Below are positions 55,706 through 63,515 of a stretch of DNA of 64,000 bases, in pieces. The notes below the pieces were generated by a model. It searched no databases and was not told the DNA's origin. It saw only the letters and a program-made list of their open reading frames with translations. Source of the DNA: Neisseria sicca. Lineage in GTDB: Bacteria > Pseudomonadota > Gammaproteobacteria > Burkholderiales > Neisseriaceae. The stretch is taken from positions 434,001 through 498,000 of the forward strand of contig NZ_CP072524.1 in the NCBI RefSeq assembly GCF_017753665.1, given 5' to 3'. The stretch's first letter is position 1. Every line of letters begins with the position of its first letter. The position numbers were made by a program, and so were the translations under genes.

Positions 55706-56098
55706 ATGTCTCAATGTGGTTCAGATGTGAGCAATATTTTTGATCATGATGCATTTCCAGAAGATGATTTACTTGTAAAGGATACCCCTGTTGGATGGTA
55801 TGCGATTGTGTCACATAAAATTGTTGAAGAGGGGCTTCCTATTAGATTTATGTATCGGGAACATCAAGGGGATTTACCATTTGATAGCGGATGGCGAGTA
55901 TTTTCCGGAACAGAAGATGATGAATACATGAATAACTCTGAAAACTTCTCCTTTCAAAGCTTGACGCGACTTACTCATTATCAAGCAGATGTTGGGGAGC
56001 TGTTTTGGGCGGATATAGGTAGCGTTTTTGAAAAAAAAGAAGGAGAGGATTGTTTTTCTCCTGTTACCGATTGGTCTCCTTTCGATTTTGAAGAATAA
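55706..56098 (+). CDS. DUF2185-like protein (possible immunity protein)
   Basis: A 130-residue acidic, soluble protein. The block DSGWRVFSGTEDDEYMNNSEN matches, in my recollection, the hallmark of DUF2185, a domain seen in small immunity-type proteins of polymorphic toxin loci. VGWYAIVSHKIVEEGLPI precedes it. Base use is markedly more AT-rich than the flanking pyrF and hldA (many TTT, GAA, TTA codons) and it carries no DUS. AAAGGAAA stands before the ATG. No toxin is adjacent, so it would be an orphan immunity gene or have another role. Family call moderate, function inferred. Confidence 0.6.
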   Translation: MSQCGSDVSNIFDHDAFPEDDLLVKDTPVGWYAIVSHKIVEEGLPIRFMYREHQGDLPFDSGWRVFSGTEDDEYMNNSENFSFQSLTRLTHYQADVGELFWADIGSVFEKKEGEDCFSPVTDWSPFDFEE

Positions 56099-56203
56099 TA
56101 AAAAGTCAGATTTTATTTTTAATCAGTAGATCTGCAGGTGAGTGCGCTGAGAATACATTGAAGTTTTCACACACAAAAAATAACTTATTTTGGAGTGCAG
56201 AAA

Positions 56204-57166
56204 ATGCCCACCAAGTTCCAACAAGAAACCCTCAAATCCCGTTTCGCGCAAGCCAAAGTCCTTGTTGTCGGCGACGTGATGCTCGACCGTTATTGGTTTG
56301 GCGATGTGTCCCGTATTTCGCCCGAAGCCCCCGTGCCGGTGGCGAAAATCGGACGAATCGACCAACGCGCGGGCGGGGCGGCTAATGTTGCGCGCAACAT
56401 CGCTTCGTTGGGTGGCAAAGCTGGGCTGTTGTCCGTAACCGGCGACGACGAAGCCGCCAATGCGCTCGACGCGTTGATGGCGCAAGACGGCGTCGCCTCC
56501 TATCTGATGCGCGACAAACAAATCGCCACCACCGTCAAACTGCGTGTCGTCGCCCGCAACCAGCAGCTTATCCGCCTTGATTTTGAAGAGCATCCCAACC
56601 GTGAAGTGTTGGAACAAATCAAGCAGCGATACCGTGAAATCTTGCCCGAATACGATGCAATTATTTTTTCAGACTACGGCAAAGGCGGCCTGTCGCACAT
56701 CTCCGATATGATAGATTGGGCGAAACACGCGGGCAAAACCGTCTTAATCGACCCCAAAGGCGACGATTACGAAAAATACGCCGGCGCTACGCTGATTACG
56801 CCCAACCGCACCGAATTGAAAGAAGTGGTCGGCAGTTGGAAAAACGAAAGCGAGCTGACCGAAAAAGCGCAAAACCTGCGCCGCCACCTCGACCTGACTG
56901 CCGTTTTACTGACCCGAAGCGAAGAGGGCATGACCCTGTTCAGCGAAGGCGAACCCATTTACCAGCCCACCCGCGCCCAAGAAGTTTATGACGTATCCGG
57001 CGCAGGCGACACCGTCATTGCCGGAGTGGGTTTGGGGCTGGCAGCAGGCTACACCATGCCCGAAGCCATGCACCTCGCCAATACCGCCGCCGGCGTCGTC
57101 GTCGCCAAACTCGGTACGGCGGTTTGCTCGTTTGCAGAGTTGAACAAAGCATTGGAAGAGCAGTAA
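56204..57166 (+). CDS. hldA: D-glycero-beta-D-manno-heptose-7-phosphate kinase
   Basis: A 320-residue PfkB-family kinase of ADP-heptose synthesis for the LOS core. Motifs are LVVGDVMLDRYWFGDVSRISPEAPVPV, RAGGAANVARNIASLGGKAGLLS, FSDYGKGGLS and the catalytic VYDVSGAGDTVIAGV. It contains only the kinase half of E. coli HldE, so the adenylyltransferase (HldC) must be elsewhere. I start at ATG 56204 with GGAG at good spacing; a GTG three codons upstream is in frame. hldD follows in 90 bp. Confidence 0.95.
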   Translation: MPTKFQQETLKSRFAQAKVLVVGDVMLDRYWFGDVSRISPEAPVPVAKIGRIDQRAGGAANVARNIASLGGKAGLLSVTGDDEAANALDALMAQDGVASYLMRDKQIATTVKLRVVARNQQLIRLDFEEHPNREVLEQIKQRYREILPEYDAIIFSDYGKGGLSHISDMIDWAKHAGKTVLIDPKGDDYEKYAGATLITPNRTELKEVVGSWKNESELTEKAQNLRRHLDLTAVLLTRSEEGMTLFSEGEPIYQPTRAQEVYDVSGAGDTVIAGVGLGLAAGYTMPEAMHLANTAAGVVVAKLGTAVCSFAELNKALEEQ

Positions 57167-57172
57167 TTTCTT

Positions 57173-57210
57173 TTTCAGACGACCCCGTCTTTCCAAGGTC
57201 GTCTGAAACG
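57173..57210. repeat. Outward-facing DUS pair between hldA and hldD
   Basis: TTCAGACGACC at the left and GGTCGTCTGAA at the right around cccgtctttccaa, the reverse of the usual inward order. It is followed by the short repeat cgagtttcgccaaaacc. Confidence 0.6.
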
Positions 57211-57255
57211 AGTGCAACGAGTTTCGCCAAAACCAAAAAACAAAGGAAACCCAAT

Positions 57256-58260
57256 ATGACCATCATCGTAACAGGCGCGGCCGGCTTCATCGGCAGCAAC
57301 ATCGTCAAAGCCCTCAACCAACGCGGCATTACCGACATTATCGCCGTTGACAACCTGACCCGTGGCGAAAAATTCAAAAACCTTGCCGAGTGCGAAATCG
57401 CCCACTACCTCGACAAACACGAATTCATCCGCCAAGTGCGCGGTCATCTTCTGCCTTACGAAAATATCGAAGCCGTCTTCCACCAAGGCGCGTGTTCCGA
57501 CACCATGAACCACGACGGCCTCTACATGATGGACAACAACTACCAGTACACGCTCGACCTTTTGGACTGGTGTCAGGACGAACGCATCCCCTTCCTCTAC
57601 GCTTCCAGCGCCGCCGTGTACGGCAAAGGCGAAATCTTCCGCGAAGAGCGCGAACTCGAAAAACCGCTCAATGTGTACGGCTACTCCAAATTCCTGTTCG
57701 ACCAAGTATTGCGCCGCCGCATGAAAGAAGGCCTGACCGCCCAAGTCGTCGGCTTCCGCTACTTCAACGTTTACGGACAACACGAACAACACAAAGGCCG
57801 CATGGCATCCGTCGCCTTCCACCATTTCAACCAATACCGCGAACACGGTTACGTCAACCTGTTCGGTGCCAATGACGGCTACGGCAACGGCGAACAAACC
57901 CGCGACTTCGTCAGCGTCGAAGACGTCGCCAAAGTCAACCTCTACTTCTACGACCATCCCAACTTCTCCGGTATCTACAACCTCGGCACCGGCCGCAGCC
58001 AACAGTTCAACGAACTCGCCGCCGCCACCGTCAACGCCTGCCGCGCCGCCGAAGGTAAGCCTGAAATGAGCTTGAAAGAGCTGGTAGAAGAAGAACTTAT
58101 CCGCTACGTCCCCTTCCCCGACGCGCTCAAAGGCAAATACCAAAGCTTCACCCAAGCCGACATCACCAAACTGCGCGAAGCCGGATACAAGGAAGAATTT
58201 TTGGATGTCAAAGCAGGCGTAGCCCGCTACGTCAAATGGATGCTGGAAAATTTGGCTTGA
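57256..58260 (+). CDS. hldD: ADP-L-glycero-D-manno-heptose 6-epimerase
   Basis: A 334-residue SDR enzyme supplying ADP-L,D-heptose. The NADP-binding motif TGAAGFIGSNIVKALNQRG lies at the N-terminus; Ser in LYASSAAVYG and the YGYSK catalytic pair are present, as is VVGFRYFNVYGQHEQHKGRM. ATG 57256 has AAAGGAAA upstream; the frame is open 44 codons back, through the DUS. hldA precedes it and the two act in consecutive parts of the pathway. Confidence 0.96.
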   Translation: MTIIVTGAAGFIGSNIVKALNQRGITDIIAVDNLTRGEKFKNLAECEIAHYLDKHEFIRQVRGHLLPYENIEAVFHQGACSDTMNHDGLYMMDNNYQYTLDLLDWCQDERIPFLYASSAAVYGKGEIFREERELEKPLNVYGYSKFLFDQVLRRRMKEGLTAQVVGFRYFNVYGQHEQHKGRMASVAFHHFNQYREHGYVNLFGANDGYGNGEQTRDFVSVEDVAKVNLYFYDHPNFSGIYNLGTGRSQQFNELAAATVNACRAAEGKPEMSLKELVEEELIRYVPFPDALKGKYQSFTQADITKLREAGYKEEFLDVKAGVARYVKWMLENLA

Positions 58261-58277
58261 TTTGAAATGTCCATAAC

Positions 58278-58323
58278 AAAGGTCGTCTGAAAACTCGGAT
58301 TTGAGGTTTTCAGACGACCTTTT
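58278..58323. terminator. Bidirectional terminator (inverted DUS pair)
   Basis: AAAGGTCGTCTGAAAACTC pairs with GAGGTTTTCAGACGACCTTTT between the convergent hldD and dapC. Confidence 0.8.
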
Positions 58324-58341
58324 ATTGAACTGCACCCTTGT

Positions 58342-59529
58342 TCAGCGATACAGGGAAACGATGGTTTCGGCGGCTTTGACGCAGCTGTCGACATCGGCGA
58401 CCAAGGCGATGCGGACGTAGCCTTCGCCTGGGTTGCCCCATTCGGTATCGCGGGCGAGGAAGCGGCCGGGGAGGACTTGGATGGCGGCTTTTTGCCAGAG
58501 GTTTTTGGCAAATGCCAAATCGTCGCCGTCCGGTACTTTCAGCCAGATGTAGAACGATGCGTCGGGCAGTTTGACATCGAATGTCTGTTGCAAAATGGGG
58601 ATGACGCGGTCGAATTTTTCCTGATACAGGCGGCGGTTGGCGATGACGTGTTCTTCGTCGTTCCATGCGGCGATGCTGGCGCGTTGGACGGGGATGCTCA
58701 TTGCGCTGCCGTGGTAGGTGCGGTAGAGCAGGAAGTTTTTAAGCAATTCGGCATCGCCTGCGACAAAACCGGAGCGCAGTCCGGGGACGTTGGAGCGTTT
58801 GGAGAGGCTGGTGAACATGACGATATTGCGATTGCTGCGACCTAATTGCGCTGCTGCCTGTAAGCCGCCTATGGGTTTGTTGCCGTCGAAATAGATTTCG
58901 GAATAGCATTCGTCAGAAGCGATGATGAAACCGTATTTGTCTTGCAGATCAAAGATTTCTTTCCAGTCTTCCACTTGCAGGACGCTGCCGCTGGGGTTGT
59001 TGGGCGAGCAGACGAACATGACTTTGGTGCGTTGCCATACGTCTTCGGTGATGCTTTTCCAATCGGGCTTGAAGGACGGGGCAGGGCAGTTGGCAAAACG
59101 GATTTCGCCGCCGCCGAGGATGGCTGCGCCTTCGTAGATTTGGTAGAACGGATTGGGGCTGAGGACGACGGGTTTGAGGTCGTCTGAAACGGGGGTTAAG
59201 ACGGTTTGAACGAAGGAAAACAAGGCTTCGCGGCTGCCGAGTACGGGTAGGACTTCTGTATCGGGGTTGACGGTCAGTCCGTCATAACGGCGGCGCATCC
59301 AGTCGGCACAGGCTTGACGCAGTTCGGGCAAGCCTGCGGTCAGGGGGTATTTTTCCAGTTCGTGCAGCGAGGCGGTTAGCGCATTGGTGATGACTTCGGG
59401 AGTGGGGTGTTTCGGCTCGCCGATGTGCAAAGGGACAGGCGCGACACCTTCGGGAGGGTTAATGCCCTGCATGGCTTCGCGCAGGCGGGCAAACGGATAG
59501 GGTTGGAGCTGGTCGAGTAGTGGGTTCAT
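58342..59529 (-). CDS. dapC: Succinyldiaminopimelate transaminase
   Basis: A 395-residue PLP aminotransferase (class I). MNPLLDQLQPYPFARLREAM is the DapC N-terminus. The PLP Lys is in FTSLSKRSNVPGLRSGF, with CSPNNPSGSVL and SDECYSEIYFDGNKPIG before it and GYVRIALVADV near the end. It acts in the succinylase branch of lysine synthesis, with dapE (39176). A DUS (59177-59188) is translated as PVSDDLKP. Confidence 0.93.
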   Translation of the reverse strand: MNPLLDQLQPYPFARLREAMQGINPPEGVAPVPLHIGEPKHPTPEVITNALTASLHELEKYPLTAGLPELRQACADWMRRRYDGLTVNPDTEVLPVLGSREALFSFVQTVLTPVSDDLKPVVLSPNPFYQIYEGAAILGGGEIRFANCPAPSFKPDWKSITEDVWQRTKVMFVCSPNNPSGSVLQVEDWKEIFDLQDKYGFIIASDECYSEIYFDGNKPIGGLQAAAQLGRSNRNIVMFTSLSKRSNVPGLRSGFVAGDAELLKNFLLYRTYHGSAMSIPVQRASIAAWNDEEHVIANRRLYQEKFDRVIPILQQTFDVKLPDASFYIWLKVPDGDDLAFAKNLWQKAAIQVLPGRFLARDTEWGNPGEGYVRIALVADVDSCVKAAETIVSLYR

Positions 59530-59622
59530 GGGTGTTCCAAATGTCTATCGAGACGGTCATCTTAGCATTTTTTATGCGGATTTTGTTGACAATGTGTCCA
59601 TAGAAAGGGAGGTGGCGTTGGG

Positions 59623-59660
59623 AAAAGGTCGTCTGAATATCGGTTTCAGACGACCTTTTT
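59623..59660. terminator. Inverted DUS pair between the nitronate monooxygenase-like gene and dapC
   Basis: AAAAGGTCGTCTGAA and TTTCAGACGACCTTTTT, short loop. It lies beyond the 59740 stop and upstream of dapC. Confidence 0.7.
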
Positions 59661-59739
59661 AAGCATCACACTATTTGTAGGCACGATAAAAGGGCACATT
59701 GAAATATGCCCTTTTTTAGCGTTCATCTGCGGGTATGAA

Positions 59740-60909
59740 TTATTTGGCTGCTGCGGGAAGAGCGCCGTTGAGCAGATATTGGATGGTTTCTTGCACCGTG
59801 CGGATGGCGTTGCCAAACGGCAGCGGGTCTTTACCTCGGAAAAACAAGCCTTTATCGACTTCGCCACGGAAGGCGGCGGAAAGTTGGATGTCGATGCAGA
59901 ATTGTCCGGCTTTTGCCAAACCGTCGCGCAGGCCGCAGCTGGTCAGACAGTTCAAGCCTTGCGTACAGCGGCGCGGGTCGGCTTTGGCATTGGCTTGAAG
60001 CTTGGATTCGCGCTTGATGTAGCTGTCTAGAAATTTGGTGCGCACCCCGCGTGCGGGCAGTCCGGCGACGGACATAAATTCGACAACATGCTCGGTTTCC
60101 GCGCCTGCCAGCGTTTTTTTGAAGTTGATGTGGGCATCGCCTTCTTCGGTAACTGCAAACGCCGTGCCGATTTGGACGGCGGATGCGCCCCAGTTTTTCA
60201 GCGCGGTTTTGACTTTCTCAAAGTTCGCCATGCCGCCGGCGAGGATGAGTGGGATTTTTTCGCTTTCAAGGCCTAAGTTCTTGAATACTTCAAAAGTTTC
60301 TTCGATGACGCGTTTGAATTCAAACTTGGCATCGTTCACACCTGCCACGCTTGCCGCGCCCAAGTGTCCGGCAGCGTGCGCGGGATGCTCGATAACGATA
60401 GCATCGGGCAAAACGCCTTTTTTCATCCAGCGTTTCAATACGATACCGATACCGCGCGATTCGGACAAAATCGGGAACAGGGCGACATCTTTGTGATAAC
60501 CCTCAGTCATTTCAGGCAAATCCAGCGGCAACCCCGCACCCATCACAATCGCGTCCGCACCCGATTCGCAGGCTTGGCGGACATAGGCGGCGTGGTCTTT
60601 GACGGCTTTCATGACGTTGACGGCAATCATGCCTTTGCCGTTTGCGTCGGCTTTGGCTTTTTGGATTTCACGGTCAAGCGCGGTACAGTTGAGTCGGGTG
60701 TATTTTTCTTCACTCGGGTTGATTTTGGATTCGGCGAGCAAGTCGTCGTGCAAGTGGCGCAAATCGACGCTGGCAATCGTGCCAACACCGTTTTCACGGG
60801 CGACTGCGCTGGAGAGTTTCGATGCGGAAACGCCCACGCCCATTCCGCCTTGAACGACGGGAATCAATGATTTGCCACGGATGAGCAATGGGTCGAAGTT
60901 GCTTTGCAT
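59740..60909 (-). CDS. Nitronate monooxygenase family protein
   Basis: A 389-residue TIM-barrel flavoprotein related to 2-nitropropane dioxygenase and enoyl-ACP reductase FabK. LIPVVQGGMGVGVSASKLSSAVAREN, IVMGAGLPLDLPEM, the catalytic-region His pair IEHPAHAAGHLG, and PLILAGGMANFEKVKTALKNWGASAVQIGTAF (FMN phosphate site) are visible. Unusual for the family is a C-terminal extension with Cys315, Cys321, Cys325 and Cys338 (RRCTQGLNCLTSCGL), a possible metal or Fe-S site. No flanking gene gives a substrate. It may detoxify nitronates or reduce another compound. Confidence 0.8.
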   Translation of the reverse strand: MQSNFDPLLIRGKSLIPVVQGGMGVGVSASKLSSAVARENGVGTIASVDLRHLHDDLLAESKINPSEEKYTRLNCTALDREIQKAKADANGKGMIAVNVMKAVKDHAAYVRQACESGADAIVMGAGLPLDLPEMTEGYHKDVALFPILSESRGIGIVLKRWMKKGVLPDAIVIEHPAHAAGHLGAASVAGVNDAKFEFKRVIEETFEVFKNLGLESEKIPLILAGGMANFEKVKTALKNWGASAVQIGTAFAVTEEGDAHINFKKTLAGAETEHVVEFMSVAGLPARGVRTKFLDSYIKRESKLQANAKADPRRCTQGLNCLTSCGLRDGLAKAGQFCIDIQLSAAFRGEVDKGLFFRGKDPLPFGNAIRTVQETIQYLLNGALPAAAK

Positions 60910-61230
60910 GTATGGGTTCCTTGATGGTTGCGGGTGGTGTTTTTAATAGACGGGTATCTGTATCGAGGTTGCTTTTATCGGCTGAATGACGCCTGTTTTA
61001 AAATTTTAGGAATTATACTCTAATCAAATGGGAAATTAGAGTTTTAATACAGTTTCTTTGTTAAAATAATCTTAATATATTGTTAATTAAGAAATTATTA
61101 TTTTGAGTGTTGGCGGTGTGCTGCGGCATTTTTGGGACGAATGTGTCGTTTAAAAATCAAAAAGGTCGTCTGAAAACCTGATTGGGCTTTTTCAGACAAC
61201 CTATGCTTTGCCGGTGAAGATTCGGGTTGT
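60910..61230. other. AT-rich intergenic region
   Basis: 321 bp without a supported gene. The AT-rich centre (61000-61110) contains the likely promoter of the monooxygenase-like gene. A decayed inverted DUS pair lies at about 61159-61203 (right arm cagacaacctat has one changed core base). Confidence 0.55.
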
Positions 61231-62157
61231 TTATGGACGGTTGGCTGCTATATGGTAGCGCGTTTCAAATGCGGCTTCTTCTCCCGCGTCCAGCTTGATT
61301 AACCCTAAGCCGTTGTTGAAACAGTCGGGTGCGCCGCTGAGGTTTTCGATGGCGATGGAGTCGCGGGTCGGCGGGGTGAAGATTTGCAGGTAGGGATAGG
61401 ATGCGTCAGGGTAAATGCTCAGGGTCAGTCCGTTGCCTGAAAGTGTGCAGGCGGCGGGTTTGCTGCGTGCCAAGACAAAGCTGTTGTCCAATTCGATGCC
61501 TGTCAGGCTTGAGGTCGTCTGAAAACGGGTATCGTCGATGATGCTGCCGTCAGGAACCAAATCGGCATCGAAGCCCAAGTGTTTGCTGCTGTCGATTTCC
61601 AGCGACCAATCGTCGGCTTTGCCGCCGAGCGTGAAATAGGGGTGCCAACCGTCTGCGAGCGGCATGGCGGTTGTGCCTTGGTTGTGTACGGTGGAGCGGA
61701 TGCTTAAGCCGTCTGCACTGAGGCGGTAGCGGACGGTCAGGCTGAAGGGGAAGGGGTAGCCGCTGTCGTCTTGTGCGTAATCTGCGCGGATTTCGACTTC
61801 GGCGGATTGGTCGTCGGCATGGCTGTTGACGAGGGCAAACTCGCGGTCATACATCAAACCGTGTGCCGCGTGTTCGGCGAGTTTGAATTTGCCGCACTGA
61901 TACGCTTTGCCGTCAAAGCTGTATTTGCCGTGGCGCAGGCGGCAGGCGTATGGGCTGAGTTTGCCGCTGCGGAACCATTCGGTCAGGCTCTCGCGGGCGT
62001 GTTGCGGGGTGTCGTAGGCTTTGACGATGTTGAACCATGTACCATCGGGGCGGCGGATTTCGTAGCGGTTGAGCAGTCCGCCGTAAAGATAAATTTCCGC
62101 GCGCAAATCGGGGGAGGCGAGCAGCAGGCGGTCGTTGTCGGTTTTGAGTGTGAACAT
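61231..62157 (-). CDS. Aldose 1-epimerase family protein
   Basis: A 308-residue galactose-mutarotase-like beta-sandwich protein. RLRHGKYSFDGKAYQCGKFKLAEHAAHGLMYDREF carries the substrate-site His, and MPLADGWHPYFTLGG the second His of the active site; YPYLQIFTPPTRDSIAIENLSG holds the base Glu region. No signal peptide. It could be a sugar mutarotase or a hexose-phosphate mutarotase (YeaD type); I cannot decide. A DUS (61512-61523) is translated as RFQTTSSL in a loop. It is flanked by DUS hairpins and stands alone. Confidence 0.83.
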   Translation of the reverse strand: MFTLKTDNDRLLLASPDLRAEIYLYGGLLNRYEIRRPDGTWFNIVKAYDTPQHARESLTEWFRSGKLSPYACRLRHGKYSFDGKAYQCGKFKLAEHAAHGLMYDREFALVNSHADDQSAEVEIRADYAQDDSGYPFPFSLTVRYRLSADGLSIRSTVHNQGTTAMPLADGWHPYFTLGGKADDWSLEIDSSKHLGFDADLVPDGSIIDDTRFQTTSSLTGIELDNSFVLARSKPAACTLSGNGLTLSIYPDASYPYLQIFTPPTRDSIAIENLSGAPDCFNNGLGLIKLDAGEEAAFETRYHIAANRP

Positions 62158-62193
62158 GAGGCGGCTCCTGATTGGGGTTGGGGCAGGGTGTAT

Positions 62194-62227
62194 AAAAGGT
62201 CGTCTGAAAAGTTTTCAGACGACCTTT
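62194..62227. terminator. Inverted DUS pair after rluB
   Basis: AAAAGGTCGTCTGAAAA and TTTTCAGACGACCTTT, just past the rluB stop. Confidence 0.7.
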
Positions 62228-62231
62228 GCGG

Positions 62232-63281
62232 TCAGGACTTCTTCCGGCGGCGTTCGCCCGGCAGTAGCATGTCCGCCCATTTGATGATGTTGGCGACTTC
62301 GGCGGGGTTGAGTTCGTAGAACTGTCCGCGTTTGAGGCGGTTGGGTAGGCCGATGGGGCCGAAGCCGACGCGCACGAGGCGGCTGACGGTGAGGCCTTGG
62401 CTTTCGAATATGCGGCGCACTTCGCGGTTGCGGCCTTCTTTAATCACGACGTTGTACCATTTGTTCGCGCCTTCGCCGCCTTGTTCGTAGATGCGTTCGA
62501 CTTTTGCCAAGCCGTCTTCGAGCATCACGCCTTCTTCGGTGAGGCTGCGCATTTGTTCGGTGGTCAGCCCGCCCAGTACGCGCACGGCGTATTCGCGTTC
62601 GACTTCAAAGCTGGGATGGGCGAAACGTTGGACGAGTTCGCCGGAGGTGGTCAGGATGAGCAGGCCGCTGGTGTTGATGTCCAAGCGTCCGATGGCGACC
62701 CAGCGGCTGCTGGCGGCCTGCGGCAGGCGGTCGAAGATGCTGACGCGGCCTTGCGGGTCGTCGCGGGAAACGATTTCGCCTTCTTGTTTGTAATACAGGA
62801 TGATGCGGGGCAGGCGGTCCGCCCATTTGAGCTTAATGATACTGCCTTTGACGGTAACGTGGTCGTCGGGGGTGACTTTGTCGCCCAACTGCGCGGTTTT
62901 GCCGTTGACCGTTACCCAGCCGTTGTTGATCCATTCTTCCATTTCGCGGCGGGAGCCGACGCCGGACGCGGCAAGCACTTTTTGCAGGCGTTCGGGTTCC
63001 ATGCGCGACAGGTCGCTGCGGCGCTCTTTCAAATCGCGCGCGCGTTCCATGATTTTTTGGTTGGGATTGCGGACGACGAGTTTTCTGGCTTTGGCGGCGC
63101 GCTGTTTGGGGGCGTTTTGCGGCTTGAGGTCGTCTGAAACTTTTTGTCCGTAAGGTTGTGAAGCGGCTTTGCGCGTTTCGTCTTTGGGACGGGCTTTGTT
63201 TTTGAAAGGTTTGGCGGTTTTCTTGGCAGACGGGGCTGCGCCGTCTCGCCATTGGCGTTTGCTGGTGGGTTGCTTGGACAT
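62232..63281 (-). CDS. rluB: 23S rRNA pseudouridine synthase RluB
   Basis: A 349-residue RsuA-family enzyme. The first 90 residues are basic and low in complexity (SKRQWRDGAAPSAKKTAKPF). Then come an S4 domain (ERLQKVLAASGVGSRREMEEWI) and the catalytic domain with VAIGRLDINTSGLLILTTSGE and the Asp nucleophile. The end, EGRNREVRRIFESQGLTVSRLVRVGFGPI, is typical of RluB (U2605). A DUS (63127-63138) is translated as VSDDLKP inside the basic region. Confidence 0.92.
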   Translation of the reverse strand: MSKQPTSKRQWRDGAAPSAKKTAKPFKNKARPKDETRKAASQPYGQKVSDDLKPQNAPKQRAAKARKLVVRNPNQKIMERARDLKERRSDLSRMEPERLQKVLAASGVGSRREMEEWINNGWVTVNGKTAQLGDKVTPDDHVTVKGSIIKLKWADRLPRIILYYKQEGEIVSRDDPQGRVSIFDRLPQAASSRWVAIGRLDINTSGLLILTTSGELVQRFAHPSFEVEREYAVRVLGGLTTEQMRSLTEEGVMLEDGLAKVERIYEQGGEGANKWYNVVIKEGRNREVRRIFESQGLTVSRLVRVGFGPIGLPNRLKRGQFYELNPAEVANIIKWADMLLPGERRRKKS

Positions 63282-63515
63282 GGAGTTCTCCTAACGCGTT
63301 TGATGGCAGCGGGTTGAATTTGAAGCAGGACAAGGCAAGTCAAATTCAACCCGCTGCGGAAAACGGTTCTTCTGCGGCGGTGGCGGCAGGATAAGTTACG
63401 GATAAAAGGCCGCCTGAAAACGAATGAAACGAGTTTTGTTAAAACGTTTTTATATTTCAGACGACCTTTTGCTGGAGTCGGGATTTTACCCTATCGGCTT
63501 GAAGCTGTGGGAAGT

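Noticed and set aside
57175..58335. 386-codon minus-strand frame opposite hldD
   Set aside because: Antisense shadow with Val/Phe/Glu/Asp-rich composition; hldD is unambiguous.
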